From assembly GCA_026014565.1 (NCBI GenBank), contig JAOZIB010000018.1:195042-259041 (forward strand): a stretch of 64,000 nucleotides of DNA, given 5' to 3'. The notes beneath the pieces are model-generated. The model had not been told where the DNA came from and searched no databases. It saw only the letters and a list, made by a program, of their open reading frames with translations. This DNA is from Candidatus Bathyarchaeum sp. Its GTDB lineage: Archaea; Thermoproteota; Bathyarchaeia; Bathyarchaeales; Bathyarchaeaceae. Numbering within the stretch: the stretch's first letter is position 1; every line of letters begins with the position of its first letter. The translations under genes were made by a program, and so were the position numbers. Shown in pieces: positions 61,757 through 64,000 of the stretch.

Positions 61757-61856
61757 TAATTCCAAAACACTCCAGAAGAATGGCTTTCTATTACCCAAGT
61801 TTTGCGTTAAAATTGTAGTAAACATTGATAAATGGGTCAAATTAATAGAACAAATT

Positions 61857-63341
61857 ATGCTGGAACAGTTAAAAGAGGAATGTGGGGTTTTCGCGGCAAA
61901 GGACTTTACAGACAAACCAGTATTTCCTTACATTTACTGGGGATTGCGCTCACAAAACCACCGTGGTCACCAATCCCACGGAATCACAACCTTTGATGGG
62001 CAGTTCCACACCCACAAATGCTTAGACCTTGTTCCAAAAATAAAACAAAAAGACCTAGACAGCTGGCTAGTAGACCTGCCTGGGCCAGTTGGAATAGGAC
62101 ATGTTCGATACTCCACTTCGGGTGGAACAGATTACGATTCATTGGTAAAAAGCACTCAACCAATTTTAGAAAAAAAAGGAGAAAAAGAGGTGGCAATCGC
62201 CTTCAACGGTAACGTCGTAAACACTCCAGACATCGTCAAAGAAATTCAAGCCGAGCAACCAAATTTCCATTTCAACTATGATGCAGAATTAATCACCAAA
62301 AAACTTCTGAGAGGCGGAAAAAACTGGGACTTGGAAACTTCAGTAAAAAAGTGCATGAAAGAAATTGAAGGCGCATTTTCCGTCACTGGTTTAACAGAAG
62401 CTGGCGAACTTTTTGCATTTCGTGACCCTCAGGGAATCAGACCTCTTTGTTGTGGTTGCAACAAAAACGGAACAACATGTGCAGTCTCCTCGGAAACTGT
62501 TGGTTTGGACATTAACTGTTTTGATTTTAGTTTTGAAGTAAACCCCGGCGAGCTTGTGGTTGCCCAAAAAGATGGGTTTGAACGAAAACAACTCTGCACG
62601 GGTGAAAGAAAGGCTCTTTGTGCTTTCGAGTTTGCTTATTTTGCTCGTCCTGATTCTAAGTTAGGTGACCGTTACGTTTACGAAGCAAGGGAAGCTTTTG
62701 GCAGAAACTTTGCGTGGGAGTTTCCCGAAACTACAAGTAAAGTGGACATCATCATGTCCATGCCTGAAACTGGTAATGATGCGGCTTATGGCTATCATGA
62801 ATTAACTGGAATTCGATGGGAACGTGCCTCTCGACGCCATAGATATGTGGCGGAACGTGCGTTTATTTTGCTTTCAGACCAACGTCACACCACCATTGAT
62901 CGTAAAATCAATATTGTTGACCATCAGCTCACTGGAAAAAATGTTGCTGTAGTTGACGACAGCATTGTGCGAGGGGACACAACCAAAGTTGTGGTAAACA
63001 AGCTTCGGCAGATGGGTGCCAATAAGGTGTTTTTGTTTATTACTTTTCCACGGATTATTGGTCCGTGTTTTTATGGAGTTGACATGGCAACTTACCGTGA
63101 GTTGATTGGTTCCCAACATGATGCAGAAGAAATTGCAGAAATAGTTGGAGCTGATGCGGTTCATTACCAATCCGTTGAAGGTTTGGTTAAGGCAACATGC
63201 TTGCCCAAAGAAGAATTGTGTTTGGGTTGCATAACTGGGAAGTATCCGACGCCTTTGGCTCAGAAGCTGGCTGACGAAATGAAGGCGCGTTTTGAGAGCG
63301 GATATAGTGAAAAAGGTAGGATTTATGAAAATTCCATATAA
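61857..63341 (+). CDS. purF: Amidophosphoribosyltransferase
   Basis: First step of purine synthesis: PRPP and glutamine to phosphoribosylamine. The 494-residue protein has the glutaminase nucleophile in EECGVFAA (Cys9, after a short propeptide), HRGHQSHGI and FNGNVVNT in the N-terminal domain. The phosphoribosyltransferase PRPP loop is VAVVDDSIVRGDTTK. Full length. ATG 61857 is the only suitable start. PurD follows. Confidence 0.93.
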   Translation: MLEQLKEECGVFAAKDFTDKPVFPYIYWGLRSQNHRGHQSHGITTFDGQFHTHKCLDLVPKIKQKDLDSWLVDLPGPVGIGHVRYSTSGGTDYDSLVKSTQPILEKKGEKEVAIAFNGNVVNTPDIVKEIQAEQPNFHFNYDAELITKKLLRGGKNWDLETSVKKCMKEIEGAFSVTGLTEAGELFAFRDPQGIRPLCCGCNKNGTTCAVSSETVGLDINCFDFSFEVNPGELVVAQKDGFERKQLCTGERKALCAFEFAYFARPDSKLGDRYVYEAREAFGRNFAWEFPETTSKVDIIMSMPETGNDAAYGYHELTGIRWERASRRHRYVAERAFILLSDQRHTTIDRKINIVDHQLTGKNVAVVDDSIVRGDTTKVVVNKLRQMGANKVFLFITFPRIIGPCFYGVDMATYRELIGSQHDAEEIAEIVGADAVHYQSVEGLVKATCLPKEELCLGCITGKYPTPLAQKLADEMKARFESGYSEKGRIYENSI

Positions 63342-63381
63342 ACTTCCATTTATTTTATTTCAGAATGTTTAGGTGACTTTG

Positions 63382-64000
63382 ATGGAAAAAGTTGGCATCT
63401 TAGTAGTAGCGTATGGCTCACGAGCCGCCGCTATGATAGACGCTTTCACCCGAAGTGAAGACTATTCTCCAAAATTTTATGTGGTTGATAAACAAAACAA
63501 TCCTTTCATCCTCCAACGCGCAGAAAAACACACAGTAATTTCTAATTTTGATTTAAACGAAATCGCAAAATTTGCCAAAAAACACAAAGATAACATAGAC
63601 TTTGGCATTATAGGTCCAGAAAAGCCCATCATCGCCGGAGTTAGAGACATAGTTGAAAAAGAAACAAAAATTCCCATAATTTGCCCAACCAAAGAGTACG
63701 CAATTGAAGGCAGTAAAATTGCTCAACGAGAATTGTTCGAAAAAGTATCCCCTGAAGTTAATCCCCGCTTCAAGGTTTTTGACCCCAAAGACTACAGTAG
63801 CACCACTCAGGTCAAAAAAAGTGTCTATGCTTGGCTTAAAGAATTAGACAACCAAGTTGCAGTAAAACCTGATATGGCAACTGCAGGCAAAGGCGTTGGT
63901 GTCTGGGGGGACCACTTTAATAGTCCCGAAGAAGTTTTTGCCCATTTCCTGTCCAACTACGAACATGGTGCAGTTATTATCGAAGAAAAAGTGGAAGGCG
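63382..64000 (+). CDS. purD: Phosphoribosylamine-glycine ligase, 3' end outside window
   Basis: Second step of purine synthesis: joins glycine to phosphoribosylamine. The visible 206 residues cover the N-terminal domain (VGILVVAYGSRAAAMIDAFTRS, typical) and the start of the ATP-grasp region (VAVKPDMATAGKGVGVWGD). The frame runs open to the end of the window. ATG 63382 is preceded by AGGTGA. It is 40 bp after purF, likely one operon. Confidence 0.9.
   Translation, partial: MEKVGILVVAYGSRAAAMIDAFTRSEDYSPKFYVVDKQNNPFILQRAEKHTVISNFDLNEIAKFAKKHKDNIDFGIIGPEKPIIAGVRDIVEKETKIPIICPTKEYAIEGSKIAQRELFEKVSPEVNPRFKVFDPKDYSSTTQVKKSVYAWLKELDNQVAVKPDMATAGKGVGVWGDHFNSPEEVFAHFLSNYEHGAVIIEEKVEG

Overview
The window is archaeal chromosome, AT-rich and gene-dense. 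Evidence: archaeal/eukaryote-type ribosomal proteins (L44e, S27e, L7Ae, S28e, L24e, L18e), RNA polymerase subunits D and N, GINS, RadB, family-B DNA polymerase, Nop10, an AglB oligosaccharyltransferase, CDP-archaeol synthase, the archaeal modified mevalonate pathway and F420 biosynthesis genes. The gene mix (crenarchaeal-like GluRS, Fe-S subunit D, F420 genes, OST3/OST6-like protein) fits a TACK-type archaeon, most likely Bathyarchaeia. That placement is inference from gene content; no 16S gene is present.

Layout. 1-2.8 kb: GINS (partial), an Lrp-type regulator, L44e, S27e, aIF2-alpha. 2.9-10.8 kb: small proteins, tRNA-Pro(CGG), a flavoprotein, RadB, CarS, an OST3/OST6-like membrane protein, topoisomerase I. 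11-14.1 kb: AglB, then PAC2 and Nop10 on the minus strand. 14.1-18.6 kb: a DUF6512 pseudogene, a candidate structured RNA, and cofC, an ECF S component, cofD, a nitroreductase and a methyltransferase. 18.7-20.6 kb: a secreted protein with a membrane-bound winged-helix regulator behind an unusual operator. 20.9-24.3 kb: L7Ae-S28e-L24e-Adk-aIF5B. 24.4-32.1 kb is accessory: a broken secretion ATPase, a glycosyltransferase, DUF1638, inositol-phosphate synthase, two virus-like genes, and an operon of a secreted caspase-fold-like protein with a PepSY-like membrane protein. 32.3-36.9 kb: ThiF-like, DUF167, an m5C methyltransferase, agmatinase, small proteins. 37-43.8 kb: S13-S4-S11-RpoD-L18e-L13-S9-RpoN-enolase-S2-MEMO. 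44.5-52.2 kb: a glycosyltransferase insertion, then mevalonate kinase, a UbiD-type decarboxylase, phosphomevalonate dehydratase (two subunits), isopentenyl phosphate kinase, IDI-2 and a prenyl synthase. 52.2-64 kb: GluRS, zinc proteins, PolB, DtdA, MscL, MetK, PurF and PurD (partial).

The strongest unexplained signals are: (1) a dispersed intergenic element of about 50 bp, six copies, five of them directly after stop codons in sense orientation; (2) a candidate structured RNA at 14659-14772 with an 11-bp closing stem, wobble-containing hairpin and possible pseudoknot; (3) genes with conserved N-termini but no standard start codon (rpoN with AUU, cofC with AUA); (4) an OST3/OST6-like protein in the same window as AglB; (5) a secreted protease-like/PepSY operon. 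The isoprenoid operon supplies prenyl diphosphates that CarS, encoded elsewhere in the window, uses further on in archaeal lipid synthesis.
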